DNA of 64,000 nt from Pelobacter seleniigenes DSM 18267 (lineage in GTDB: Bacteria; Desulfobacterota; Desulfuromonadia; Desulfuromonadales; Geopsychrobacteraceae), in the NCBI RefSeq assembly GCF_000711225.1, contig NZ_JOMG01000002.1, positions 2,554,501-2,618,500 on the forward strand, read 5' to 3'. Below, in pieces: positions 41,060 through 50,146 of the stretch; position 1 is the stretch's first letter; every line of letters begins with the position of its first letter. The notes beneath the pieces were generated by a model. The model did not search any database and was not told the origin of the DNA. It was given only the letters and a program-made list of their open reading frames with translations. A program made the position numbers and the translations under genes.

Positions 41060-41826
41060 TGCTCACCAAACGAATCATTCCCTGCTTGGACGTCAAGGAC
41101 GGCCGGGTGGTTAAAGGGGTTAACTTTGTCGGTCTGCGCGATGCCGGCGACCCTGTCGAAGCGGCCGAGGCCTATTGCGAACAGGGTGCCGACGAGCTGA
41201 CCTTTCTTGATATCACCGCCAGCAGCGACAACCGCGGCATCATTCTCGACGTGGTTGCCAAAACCGCCGAGCGGGTTTTCATGCCCCTGACCGTCGGCGG
41301 CGGGGTTCGGGAAATCAGCGATATCCGCAACCTGCTCAATGCCGGGGCCGATAAGGTCTCCATCAATACCGCGGCTGTCCACCATCCTGAATTTGTTCGC
41401 GAAGCGGCCGAACGTTTTGGCAGCCAGTGTATCGTGGTCGCCATCGACGCGCGCCGGGTACCCGGGTCCGAGCCGCAGGCCTGGGAGGTCTATACCCACG
41501 GTGGACGGAACCCGACCGGGATCGACGCCATTGAATGGGCCAAAAAGATGGAAGCCTTCGGTTGTGGCGAGATCCTGCTGACCTCCATGGACTGTGACGG
41601 CACCAAGGATGGCTATGACATCGAGCTGACCCGGGCGATCAGCGATGCGGTCGGTATCCCGGTGATCGCCTCCGGCGGGGTTGGTAACCTAGAGCATATT
41701 CGTGAAGGCCTGGTGGAAGGCGGTGCCGATGCTGCGCTGGCTGCATCAATTTTTCACTTCAAGGAATATACCATCGCCGAATGTAAAGAGTATCTACAGC
41801 AGCACGGCGTTGCGGCGCGAATCTGA
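41059..41826 (+). CDS. hisF: Imidazole glycerol phosphate synthase, cyclase subunit
   Basis: 255 residues, TIM barrel paralogue of His[49 protein letters not shown] and [14 protein letters not shown] overlaps the hisA stop (TGATG), so the ATG at 41059 is preferred. Confidence 0.97.
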   Translation: MLTKRIIPCLDVKDGRVVKGVNFVGLRDAGDPVEAAEAYCEQGADELTFLDITASSDNRGIILDVVAKTAERVFMPLTVGGGVREISDIRNLLNAGADKVSINTAAVHHPEFVREAAERFGSQCIVVAIDARRVPGSEPQAWEVYTHGGRNPTGIDAIEWAKKMEAFGCGEILLTSMDCDGTKDGYDIELTRAISDAVGIPVIASGGVGNLEHIREGLVEGGADAALAASIFHFKEYTIAECKEYLQQHGVAARI

Positions 41827-41837
41827 TGGAGAACGGA

Positions 41838-42191
41838 ATGACCAATAAAGACAACCAACCTGCGGTCGCAACAGATATTCTTGATGCGGTCTACCGGATT
41901 ATTCTGGAACGCAAACAATTGGGTGACGGAGAAAAATCCTACGTCAAATCCCTGTTCGACAAGGGGCTTGACAAGATTCTCAGCAAAATCGGCGAAGAGG
42001 CCACCGAGACTGCCGTGGCAGGCAAGGGGGGCGAGGCTGACGACATCGTCTACGAAACCGCCGACCTGTTTTTTCATGTTTTGGTGCTGCTCGGTTATTA
42101 TGAAATCCCACCAGAGCGGATTTATGCCGAATTGCGGCGCCGGTTCGGGATGTCGGGGATTGAGGAGAAGGCGGCACGCGGGGATAAGTAG
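41838..42191 (+). CDS. hisE: Phosphoribosyl-ATP pyrophosphatase
   Basis: 117 residues, stand-alone HisE with the MazG-like motif KIGEEATETAVAGKGG and DDIVYETADLFFHVLVLL. The ATG at 41838 has GGAG six bases upstream; an ATG at 41826 overlapping the hisF stop is possible. The partner cyclohydrolase HisI is neither fused nor adjacent. Last gene of the his run. Confidence 0.94.
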   Translation: MTNKDNQPAVATDILDAVYRIILERKQLGDGEKSYVKSLFDKGLDKILSKIGEEATETAVAGKGGEADDIVYETADLFFHVLVLLGYYEIPPERIYAELRRRFGMSGIEEKAARGDK

Positions 42192-42616
42192 GTGCCGGGA
42201 CAATGCCGATTTGGCTGTGCCGTTCAGAAAGTCAAAACCGTGAATTTCTGAAATTGCTACAATCGCAGCAAAGAAAGCCTTCCCACCTGTCCCTTCCTAG
42301 CGTGAGAAAAGGGAAATTCAGCACCGGTTGTTCTCCTTCCCGAAGGCCGGGAAGGTCAAACAGGCAACCTCTCTCCCCCTTTGAAAAGGGGGGACGGGGG
42401 GGGATTTATAAGGTTTTGGTCTGGCAGTCAAATCTCAAAGGCAAGGCCGCAGCGTCGGCGAATGCGTCCGGCGAGAAGCGTTGCTTCTCATACTGGCGGA
42501 CTCAGGGGCTGCGGGATTGGGAGGACTTGCTTCACTCACTTGACAAAAATGAGGGATGATTTTATTCTAAGCTTGGCTTAATAAATAAAAACAAAGCTTG
42601 CTCCCCGGAGACTTGT
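42192..42616. other. Intergenic region with dispersed-repeat-like hairpins
   Basis: 425 bp without a credible gene. It holds two G/C-tract hairpins (42335-42355 and 42374-42393, described separately) and otherwise nothing recognisable. The kinase promoter is probably in the last 80 bases. Confidence 0.45.
42335..42415. repeat. REP-like hairpin pair
   Basis: CCTTCCCG-AAGGC-CGGGAAGG (42335-42355), then CCCCCTT-TGAA-AAGGGGG leading into a G-rich tract and GGATTTATAAGG. The second hairpin matches a type of C-tract/G-tract dispersed repeat commonly seen between genes in many bacteria (recalled from general knowledge). Copy number in this genome cannot be judged here. Confidence 0.45.
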
Positions 42617-44344
42617 ATGGCGAGTCATCGATCACAACATCTCACAGAGCTTATTCGTGACAATGAAGAATGGTTGATGGAGCGCATTCTTCATTATGCC
42701 TCTCTGCACAACTATACCGCTTATACTTCAACCCTGATGGAAGCATGGCGTGCTTCCATCTCCGGGTTGTCAGAGGCTTTGATTCAGGCTTTGGCTAGTT
42801 ATGACAATCCTCCCGAATTTGGCCCGACCGAGGATTGGTTCGGCGATCCTTGCGGGATCTTTGGGCGTCACGAAGCTGATCTGCATCGCAGTCGCGGCAT
42901 CACCCTGTCCATGTTTCTCAGTCTGATGAAGTACTATCGGCAGACCTATCTCGATCTGTTGCAGGCTCGCTATCCAACAACCTGCGACTGGGAAACCCTC
43001 TTTGTGCAGCGTTTTTTTGACCGGGTTGAGATCAGTTTCGTGGAAAGCTGGGCCAATGTCGATATGACCCAGAACAATGTCGAGCTGCAAAGAGCCAATC
43101 GTAACCTTGCCAACGAAAAGAACAAGTTTCTGACCCTGTTTGAAAGTTCCAGCCTGCCCTGTTTCTTGGTCACCAGGGATGGCCGTGTCGATGTCATGAA
43201 CCTTGCAGCTGTACGATTTTTCGGCCAGGGAACGCGGCCGGGTGAAGCCTATTATTTTGGTCGGCAGAATCTCACTGTACCCGAATGGCTGGCCGATGAT
43301 ATTGGCGGGTTTTGCAGCAGCGATAAGAGTGAATTTGAGTTTGAAAAGATCTTTTGCTCCGCAGGGCAGGAATATTATTTCGATATCCTTTTCAAACGGA
43401 TGCTGGACGTCAGTCAAAAGTTCTCCGGGGTGGTCGTGACTCTCAAGGATACGACCGCCCGAGTCTGCGCACAGAAAAAACTGGAACAGTTGCACAGCAA
43501 CCTCAAGGCGACCCAGGCGCAACTGCTGCAGCGCGAAAAGATGGCCTCCATCGGTCAGCTGGCCACCGGAGTTGCTCATGAGATCAACAACCCGATCGGG
43601 TTTGTGCAGAGCAATCTGTCCAGTTTGCAGAGATATGGTGAGAAGCTTGGCCTCGTGTTGCAACAGACCGAGGCCCTGCTGGGAGAAGGACAGGATACCA
43701 CCCTTGCTACTCGGTATGCCGAAATTTTGGGCAAGAATCGCATCGGGCAGGTTCTGGAAGATATGCCTTCGTTGATTAAGGAATCCCTGGAGGGAACGGC
43801 ACGAGTTGCCACGATTGTCCGGAATTTGAAAACCTTTTCCAGGGTGGACAGCGACAGCTGGGGGCTTTGCGACCTGAATGAAAGCTTGGAAAGCACCCTC
43901 AGTATCGTCTGGAATGAATTGAAATATAAGGCCGAGATTCGCAGGCATTACGGCCGTCTGGAAGCGGTTTATTGTAATCCACAGTTGATCAGCCAGGTCT
44001 TCCTAAACCTGCTCATCAATGCCGGGCAAGCCCTGGGTGACAAAGGAACAATCAGCTTAACAACCTGGCAGGATGACGCTGACAGCTATATCACCATTGC
44101 CGATACCGGTTGCGGGATGACCGAGGAGACCAAGCGGAGGCTGTTCGAACCGTTTTATACAACCAAGGAGGTCGGCCAGGGGACCGGACTGGGGATGAGT
44201 ATCGTCTATGATATCGTTTCCACACATCATGGCAGTATCATCGTTGACAGTACCCTTGGTCAGGGCAGTTCTTTTACCATCCGCCTGCCGAAGCGGGCCG
44301 CGCAGCCACAGGAGGGTCTTTTGCAGGGAGCAGAGCCCGGCTAA
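42617..44344 (+). CDS. Sensor histidine kinase with N-terminal helical domain and PAS
   Basis: 575 residues, no transmembrane segment, so cytosolic. An N-terminal alpha-helical region (1-150) has RsbRD/globin-sensor-like size and contains two Cys. A PAS-like domain (about 168-285) follows, then a coiled linker, a HisKA domain with the phospho-acceptor His321 in GVAHEINNPIGF, and an ATPase domain with NLLINAGQAL, DTGCGMTEE, FEPFYTTK and GTGLGMSIV. No response regulator lies beside it. Ends overlapping the convergent TPR-like gene by four bases. Confidence 0.9.
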   Translation: MASHRSQHLTELIRDNEEWLMERILHYASLHNYTAYTSTLMEAWRASISGLSEALIQALASYDNPPEFGPTEDWFGDPCGIFGRHEADLHRSRGITLSMFLSLMKYYRQTYLDLLQARYPTTCDWETLFVQRFFDRVEISFVESWANVDMTQNNVELQRANRNLANEKNKFLTLFESSSLPCFLVTRDGRVDVMNLAAVRFFGQGTRPGEAYYFGRQNLTVPEWLADDIGGFCSSDKSEFEFEKIFCSAGQEYYFDILFKRMLDVSQKFSGVVVTLKDTTARVCAQKKLEQLHSNLKATQAQLLQREKMASIGQLATGVAHEINNPIGFVQSNLSSLQRYGEKLGLVLQQTEALLGEGQDTTLATRYAEILGKNRIGQVLEDMPSLIKESLEGTARVATIVRNLKTFSRVDSDSWGLCDLNESLESTLSIVWNELKYKAEIRRHYGRLEAVYCNPQLISQVFLNLLINAGQALGDKGTISLTTWQDDADSYITIADTGCGMTEETKRRLFEPFYTTKEVGQGTGLGMSIVYDIVSTHHGSIIVDSTLGQGSSFTIRLPKRAAQPQEGLLQGAEPG

Positions 44345-44790
44345 CGCAGGCCGATTCTCCTGAACAGGCGACCGGTGAAGATGTTGACCATGTTTTTTCG
44401 GTCGAGAAAGCCGAACACCGGTGACTTGCGAATCCCGATACTGCTCAGGAGCCGGTAGATCTCTCGATTGTTGTCGATTTCGAGTCCGCGTTGCAGAACC
44501 CGAATGGCCGCAGACCTGTGGCCGGCCAGCAGATAAATTCTACCGAGAGCGAGGCAGATCTCCGAGCTGTCAGGTTTTTTCTCCCAGGCGTCCTGACAGG
44601 AGGCAATCGCTTGCCGAAAGTCCCTTTTTTCTTTGGCGAGGCAGTAGCTGAACCAGGCTTTTGCCTCGTAAAAACGATGATGAGGGGAATCCTCCTGCAA
44701 ACCGTTTAATAGTTGCATTCCCAGCAGTGTGTTTCCCCGTTTCGCTTCTTCGATGCCGATGAACAATTGGCTGATATGGTCATGTGACAT
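44341..44790 (-). CDS. TPR-like protein
   Basis: 149 residues with two or three tetratricopeptide-like helical pairs (YEAKAWFSYCLAKEKRDF, SEICLALGRIYLLAGHRSAAIRVLQRGLEID). The ATG at 44790 has GAGG seven bases upstream; longer frames lack a site. A basic C-terminus (GRLFRRIGLR). Probably a protein-protein scaffold; partner unknown. Confidence 0.75.
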   Translation of the reverse strand: MSHDHISQLFIGIEEAKRGNTLLGMQLLNGLQEDSPHHRFYEAKAWFSYCLAKEKRDFRQAIASCQDAWEKKPDSSEICLALGRIYLLAGHRSAAIRVLQRGLEIDNNREIYRLLSSIGIRKSPVFGFLDRKNMVNIFTGRLFRRIGLR

Positions 44791-45244
44791 AGGTCTTCCT
44801 CTGGTGTATCCACAAACGGAGTAAGCTAACAATATAAAAATCTGGTCAGACTGTCTAAATTATAACCGGCATGGTAATAATTGGCAAGCCGAGAGCAGTG
44901 CGGCGTTAATTTGTGCGATGGTTTGGTGAGAAAGGGGTTCTCCTATAGGGCTGTGAAAGCTGTCGAGAAGTTTCTGTCGCCGAATAGACCAGCAACGCCA
45001 AGATAACGGATCACTGGGAGCTTCATAATGGCCGATGCCGAGCCGCAATAGCGGATCATGTTTGAAACGATGACACAAGGGGCCTATTTTTTCGATGCCC
45101 GTGGCCTGGCTGCAATCATTGCTTTTCTTGCCGGCGGAGTTCTGTTAGTGTCGCCGAAACACAGTGCAACTCGCCCCGCAGTGCTGCACGGCGGTGGCGG
45201 GGCAAAGCGATTTTCTCTCATTTTTGAAAAGGAAGATTCAGCCA
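44791..45244. other. Intergenic region before the FKBP gene
   Basis: 454 bp. Short frames here lack ribosome sites. A GCCCCGC/GCGGGGC inverted pair near 45174-45206 precedes the FKBP gene. Nothing else recognised. Confidence 0.4.
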
Positions 45245-45718
45245 ATGGCAAAGGCGAAAGAGGCAGACAAAGTCTCCATTCATTTTATCGGGAAGTTAGC
45301 CGACGGCACCATTATCGACAGTACCTATCCGGATCCTGAGCACGAAGCATGTCATGACGAGGATTGTTGCCACGAGCACGGCCCCATGGAATTGACTATC
45401 GGCGCGGGAGAGTTTTATATCCCCATCGAAACAGCTCTGGTCGGCATGCAGGTCGGCGAAAAGAAAACTCTGGTCATTACCCCTGATGATGCTTTTGGTG
45501 ATTATGATCCGGAATGCGTTTTCAGCGTCAAGCGTACCGAACTGCCGGAAGAGATCGATCCTGAAGTGGGTATGGAACTGGAAGTGACCAACGAAGATGA
45601 CGAGGCCTTCATGGTGACCATCGTTGAGGTCAATGACGAAGAGGTGACCCTTGACCCCAATCATCCGCTGGCCGGTGAAGAACTGACCTACGAGTTCGAA
45701 CTGCTGGAGATCCTCTGA
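45245..45718 (+). CDS. slyD: FKBP-type peptidyl-prolyl isomerase, SlyD-like, with metal-binding loop
   Basis: 157 residues. The FKBP fold is split by an insert-in-flap domain (about 80-135) as in SlyD. Residues 33-45 form a loop with four His and three Cys (HEACHDEDCCHEH) between the first strands and the MELTIG segment, where ordinary SlyD has no such loop; SlyD usually carries its metal site at the C-terminus, which is missing here. Cytosolic foldase, possibly nickel- or zinc-binding and so useful for the nearby [NiFe] hydrogenase (inference). Confidence 0.92.
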   Translation: MAKAKEADKVSIHFIGKLADGTIIDSTYPDPEHEACHDEDCCHEHGPMELTIGAGEFYIPIETALVGMQVGEKKTLVITPDDAFGDYDPECVFSVKRTELPEEIDPEVGMELEVTNEDDEAFMVTIVEVNDEEVTLDPNHPLAGEELTYEFELLEIL

Positions 45719-45760
45719 TCCCCGGCACTTGTTTTCGTTCTCATAACAGCTGGCAGTATC

Positions 45761-45797
45761 AACGCCCCTGCGCTTTTTCAGCAGGGGCGTTTTATTT
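45761..45797 (+). terminator. Terminator after the FKBP gene
   Basis: AACGCCCCTGC (45761-45771) pairs with GCAGGGGCGTT (45781-45791), followed by TTATTT. Confidence 0.8.
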
Positions 45798-45856
45798 GCG
45801 GCAGCGCAGGGTCCCATTGCTAAGCGAACGCCGGTCAGCAGGTGTTGGAAGATCTA

Positions 45857-46147
45857 TTACCGATTTGAAAAATGTTGCAGCAGGATTTCCAGGATGCGCT
45901 CTTCTTCCTGACGGGTCACTTTGAGCCCGACGGCTTTCATGCCGTGCAGGACCTGCTGCCAGCGTTGCTGGCTGAAGCGTTGCTGATAAACAACCTCGGC
46001 ACTGTGACAGGTTCCGCATTTTTGCTCAATGAGCGGGTATTCGGTTTTCTGGCAGCCCGTCGTCAGCAGGCCGAGTCCACCAGTCAGCAAGAGCAGGAAC
46101 AACCCGGTCGGGCCGGTGGGGCGATGGTTGGGGGATGGCAGAGGCAT
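45857..46147 (-). CDS. Monoheme c-type cytochrome lipoprotein
   Basis: 96 residues. Signal ends LLTTGC (lipobox), then one heme-binding site CGTCH and a helix-rich tail containing a Met (LHGMKAVGLKV) that could be the distal ligand. AAAGGAGG lies just before the ATG at 46147. Small periplasmic electron carrier anchored by lipid; partner unknown. Confidence 0.85.
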   Translation of the reverse strand: MPLPSPNHRPTGPTGLFLLLLTGGLGLLTTGCQKTEYPLIEQKCGTCHSAEVVYQQRFSQQRWQQVLHGMKAVGLKVTRQEEERILEILLQHFSNR

Positions 46148-46559
46148 ACAACCTCCTTTAAGAAAAGTTGATAACATTGTTTTATAGTATTGTGGACGGT
46201 GTGGCTGCGATGCCTTTATTTTAACATCGTTGCCGAAGCTTGCAGCCCTCAAGCCGGTTTTTGTCGACGCTTTTCTCCTATAACCGTTCTATCCCAATAT
46301 GACTGGTCTGTTGGCTCGGTAGCGTAAGAAAAGTAGCTGTTATCCAAATATCTATGTGCTGGTTTTCTGGTGCGTCGTTTCATCCGCCGGACAGCGCTTG
46401 GCCTTGACAGCGAGTTGGATGGTCATATCGAATGAGGCTGGATCTGCAGCCGGCCGGCCCTGGTGATTAATAAAACGTAGGTTGACTAAATACGAATATT
46501 TGATCTAATTAAATTATCTGCCACGTTTCAATAGTCCCATGTCGGATGGAGGTGTAAAA
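46148..46559. other. Divergent region between the cytochrome and the hydrogenase operon
   Basis: 412 bp, no gene seen. Candidate hydrogenase promoter at 46482-46511 within an AT-rich stretch. Confidence 0.45.
46482..46511 (+). promoter_or_regulatory. Candidate promoter for the hydrogenase operon
   Basis: TTGACT (46482-46487), 18 bases, TAATTA (46506-46511). Moderate match; the first gene starts about 50 bp downstream with GGAGG in front. Confidence 0.35.
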
Positions 46560-47678
46560 ATGGGTGACTTTAATGACCTGTTGACCAGCCACGGCATCTC
46601 GCGGCGTGATTTTCTGAAATACTGCTCAACCCTTGGCGCTGCCCTGGCGCTGCCCCTCTCCCTGACGGCCAGAATCGCTGCGGCGCTAGAGAGCGATACC
46701 CGCCCCCCGGTGATCTGGCTGGAGTTCCAGGACTGTGCCGGCGACTCGGAATCATTGCTACGGGCGAACCGCCCCGGTGTCGCCGAACTGATTCTCAAAC
46801 ATATCTCCCTGGACTATCATGAAACCATTATGGCCGCGGCCGGACAGCAAGCCGAGGCCAGTAAAAAAGCCACCCTGGAGAAATATAAAGGGCAATATCT
46901 CTGTGTCGTCGAAGGGGCTATTCCAGTCGGTGCGAATGGCGCTTTCTGCACCATCGGCGGACAGTCAGCCGTCAATATCCTGCATGAGGTCGGCGGCAAT
47001 GCCGCGGCCATTATTGCGGTCGGCACCTGTTCGTCCTTTGGCGGGATTCAGGCGGCCTATCCAAATCCCACCGATGCCCGCTCGGTTCGCGACCTGTTGC
47101 CCGGCAAGACCATTATCAATCTGCCCGGTTGTCCCATGAATGTCGATAACCTGACCGGGACCATTGTCCATCTGCTGACCTTCGGTCATCCACCCGCTCT
47201 TGATCGGCACTTAAGGCCGCTGTTTGCCTATGGCAAGCGCATCCACGATAACTGCGAGCGGCGCGCTCATTTCGATGCCGGGCAGTATGTCGAAAGTTTT
47301 GGCGACTATGGCCATCGGCAAGGCTGGTGCCTGTATAAAATGGGCTGCAAGGGGCCGGAGACCTTCCATAACTGTCCGACGCTGAGGTGGAATGAAGGGA
47401 CCAGTTGGCCGGTCATGGCCGGCCACGGGTGTGCTGGCTGCAGTGAGCCGGGCTTTTTCGACACCATGATGCCGATGTATTCGCGGTTACCGAATGTGCC
47501 GGGGTTCGGGGTCGAAGCCTCGGCCCTAAAGGTCGGTGCCGCCATCGTCGGGGTTTCGGCGGCGGTGTTTGGCACCCATGGCGCGGTCACCCTGGCTCGC
47601 AACTGGAAGCATATCAGAGCGGCCAAACAGGAAACCGACCAGGAACTCGAAGCGGATGTCTCCGACGGCGACAAATAA
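46560..47678 (+). CDS. hyaA: [NiFe] hydrogenase small subunit, Tat-exported
   Basis: 372 residues. The Tat signal is SRRDFLKYC. Cluster ligands can be traced. Proximal: Cys59 and Asp62 in DCAGDSES, then GTC and PGCP. Distal: IHDNC, WCLYKMGC. Medial: HNCP and GHGCAGC. The second proximal cysteine of the usual CxxC is Asp. A C-terminal hydrophobic helix (VGAAIVGVSAAVFG) anchors it to the membrane on the periplasmic side. The ATG at 46560 has GGAGG seven bases before it. Confidence 0.95.
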   Translation: MGDFNDLLTSHGISRRDFLKYCSTLGAALALPLSLTARIAAALESDTRPPVIWLEFQDCAGDSESLLRANRPGVAELILKHISLDYHETIMAAAGQQAEASKKATLEKYKGQYLCVVEGAIPVGANGAFCTIGGQSAVNILHEVGGNAAAIIAVGTCSSFGGIQAAYPNPTDARSVRDLLPGKTIINLPGCPMNVDNLTGTIVHLLTFGHPPALDRHLRPLFAYGKRIHDNCERRAHFDAGQYVESFGDYGHRQGWCLYKMGCKGPETFHNCPTLRWNEGTSWPVMAGHGCAGCSEPGFFDTMMPMYSRLPNVPGFGVEASALKVGAAIVGVSAAVFGTHGAVTLARNWKHIRAAKQETDQELEADVSDGDK

Positions 47679-47693
47679 AGGGAGGGACCGGCA

Positions 47694-49406
47694 ATGGCTC
47701 AGAAAATAGTGGTAGATCCGATCACCCGCATTGAAGGCCACCTGCGCATCGAAGCACAGATCGAAAACGGCCGGATCGTCGATGCCTGGTCCAGTTCGAC
47801 CATGTTCAGAGGGATTGAACGGATCCTGCAGGATCGCGACCCGCGCGACGCCTGGTATTTCACCCAGCGTTTCTGCGGCGTCTGCACCACGGTGCATTCG
47901 CTGGCGTCGATCAGGGCGGTGGAGAACGCCTTGAATATCAAGGTGCCGTTCAATGCCGAACTGATCCGTAACCTGATCATGGCCATTCAGAATGTTCAGG
48001 ACCATGTGATCCATTTCTACCATCTGCACGCCCTGGACTGGGTCGATGTGGTCTCGGCCCTGGACGCCGATCCGACACGGACGGCTTCACTGCAGCAGAG
48101 TATTTCCAGCTGGAAGTATTGCGGAGCCGATTATTTCGCGGGCGTCCAGAAAAAGATCGGTGCTTTCGTCAAGACCGGCCGGCTGGGTCCGTTTACCAAC
48201 GGCTACTGGGGGCATCCGGCCATGAAGCTGCCGCCGGAAGCCAACCTGATGGCCGTGGCCCATTATCTGGAGGCGTTGCAGCTGCAGAAGGAGATCATCA
48301 AGATTCATGCGATTCTGGGCTCGAAAAATCCCCACCCACAGACCTTCCTGGTCGGCGGTATGGCGATTCCCGTTGATCCCAACAGCCAAAACGCCCTCAA
48401 TGCCGACCGAATTGCCGAGATCAGCCAATATATCGCCATGGCCCGGGAATTTGTCGAGCAGGTTTACATCCCGGATGTCCTGGCGGTAGCACCGTTTTAC
48501 CTGGATTGGACAACCATCGGCGGCGGTCATCGCAACTATCTGTCCTACGGCGAATTCCCGGATGATCAGCGTGGTTATCCGCAGGGATTCTGGTTGCCAG
48601 CCGGGGTCATTCTGGATGGCGACCTCAGCCGGGTCCTGCCCGTCGATCAGCAGAAAATCACCGAATATGTCACCCACTCCTGGTACGAATATGGGGCCGG
48701 CGATGCGGTCGGCAAGCATCCCTGGGAAGGGGAGACCAACTGGAAATATACCGGGCCGAATCCACCCTATGAGTTTCTTGATACCGCCAACAAGTATTCC
48801 TGGGTGAAATCACCCCGCTATGATGATCGGCCGATGGAGGTCGGGCCGCTCTCGCGGATGCTCATCGGTTATGCCTCAAAGCATAAAGAAATCACCGCGA
48901 CCGTCGACTATGTGCTCGGCCAGCTCAATGCCGGTCCAGAAGTCCTCTTCTCCACCCTGGGACGCACCGCGGCCAGGGCTGTGGAAACCCTGATCACCGT
49001 CCAGAAGATGTCGCACTGGCTCGACCTTCTGGTCGCTAATATCAAGACCGGGGATTACCAGATTCACAACGGTGAAAAGTGGGATCCGGAGACCTGGCCG
49101 GCTTCAGCCCGGGGTTATGGATTCCATGAAGCGCCGCGGGGTTCCCTGGGGCATTGGATTGTCATCGAGAACAAGAACATTCGCAATTACCAGGCCGTGG
49201 TGCCGTCCACCTGGAACGCCGGGCCGCGTGACCCGGCCGGCAATCGGGGGCAGTACGAGGAAGCGTTGATCGGGACTCCTGTCGCTGATCCGGAACGGCC
49301 CCTGGAGATTCTCAGAACCATGCATTCCTTCGATCCGTGCCTGGCCTGCGCGGTTCATCTGTATGACGAAAAGGGCGATCTGCGCGGCAAAGCCAAAATT
49401 TTATAG
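47694..49406 (+). CDS. hyaB: [NiFe] hydrogenase large subunit
   Basis: 570 residues. Nickel ligands: RFCGVCTTVH near the N-terminus and DPCLACAVH near the C-terminus. Fifteen residues follow that His and are expected to be cut off by the maturation protease encoded two genes downstream. Membrane-bound uptake type with the small subunit and cytochrome b. Confidence 0.97.
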   Translation: MAQKIVVDPITRIEGHLRIEAQIENGRIVDAWSSSTMFRGIERILQDRDPRDAWYFTQRFCGVCTTVHSLASIRAVENALNIKVPFNAELIRNLIMAIQNVQDHVIHFYHLHALDWVDVVSALDADPTRTASLQQSISSWKYCGADYFAGVQKKIGAFVKTGRLGPFTNGYWGHPAMKLPPEANLMAVAHYLEALQLQKEIIKIHAILGSKNPHPQTFLVGGMAIPVDPNSQNALNADRIAEISQYIAMAREFVEQVYIPDVLAVAPFYLDWTTIGGGHRNYLSYGEFPDDQRGYPQGFWLPAGVILDGDLSRVLPVDQQKITEYVTHSWYEYGAGDAVGKHPWEGETNWKYTGPNPPYEFLDTANKYSWVKSPRYDDRPMEVGPLSRMLIGYASKHKEITATVDYVLGQLNAGPEVLFSTLGRTAARAVETLITVQKMSHWLDLLVANIKTGDYQIHNGEKWDPETWPASARGYGFHEAPRGSLGHWIVIENKNIRNYQAVVPSTWNAGPRDPAGNRGQYEEALIGTPVADPERPLEILRTMHSFDPCLACAVHLYDEKGDLRGKAKIL

Positions 49407-49415
49407 TGAGGCGTT

Positions 49416-50117
49416 ATGGCTGAGAGCAAAGTGCATAACAGCGAAATGGCGCAGCCGCAGTACGAGCAGTGCGCGGCGCGGAATTTCCTGTATATCTGGG
49501 AAGGGCCGGTGCGGATCATCCACTGGCTGAACTTTTTCTGCATCCTGATCCTGTCCGCAACCGGCTACTATATCCATGATCCGTTCCTGGATGCGAGTCA
49601 TCATCCTTACCTGATGGGGGATGTCCGCTTTCTGCATTACCTGTTCGGGGTGATCTTTTCCATCAGCCTGCTGGCGCGGATTTATTGGCTGTTTACCGGG
49701 ACCTATTTTTCGACCTGGCGGGCCTTTCCCAATCCGTTCAACCCCAAGGATCGGCAGACTTTTTGGGCTTTTATCCGCTTTTATACCTTCCTGGGCAAGG
49801 ACACCCCGCATATCCTCGGCCATAACCCGGTGGCGTTTCTGGCTTATACTTTTTTGTTTTTCCTGTTTGCACTGCAACTGTTGTCCGGATTTGCCCTCTG
49901 GGGCCAGGCCGACCCCGGCAGCGCTCTGGCCGCGGTGACCGGCTGGGTATTCGGGCTGGTCAGCAATCAGTGGGTGCGCTGGTTTCATTTCATGGTCATG
50001 TTCCTGATCGCCGGCTTTTTCATCAACCACATCTACAGTGTGGTGCTGTTCGATTTTAAATCCAAATCCGGCGAGGTCAGCTCAATCTTCTCCGGCTGGA
50101 AACCGGATCGGCGCTGA
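49416..50117 (+). CDS. hyaC: Ni/Fe-hydrogenase b-type cytochrome subunit
   Basis: 233 residues, four or five hydrophobic helices with heme-ligand histidines (IIHWLNFF, LHYLFG, RWFHFMVMF). Passes electrons from the periplasmic hydrogenase to the quinone pool. GAGG four bases before the ATG. Confidence 0.95.
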   Translation: MAESKVHNSEMAQPQYEQCAARNFLYIWEGPVRIIHWLNFFCILILSATGYYIHDPFLDASHHPYLMGDVRFLHYLFGVIFSISLLARIYWLFTGTYFSTWRAFPNPFNPKDRQTFWAFIRFYTFLGKDTPHILGHNPVAFLAYTFLFFLFALQLLSGFALWGQADPGSALAAVTGWVFGLVSNQWVRWFHFMVMFLIAGFFINHIYSVVLFDFKSKSGEVSSIFSGWKPDRR

Positions 50118-50146
50118 CCAGTGCCTGGGGCGGGATGGTGTAAACA

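Noticed and set aside
42335-42415. CRISPR or integron-type repeat
   Set aside because: Only two dissimilar hairpins, no regular spacing or spacers, and no cas or integrase genes.
45058-45339. Possible small gene just upstream of the FKBP gene
   Set aside because: No ribosome site, runs into the FKBP gene in another frame, and has no recognisable features beyond a short hydrophobic stretch.
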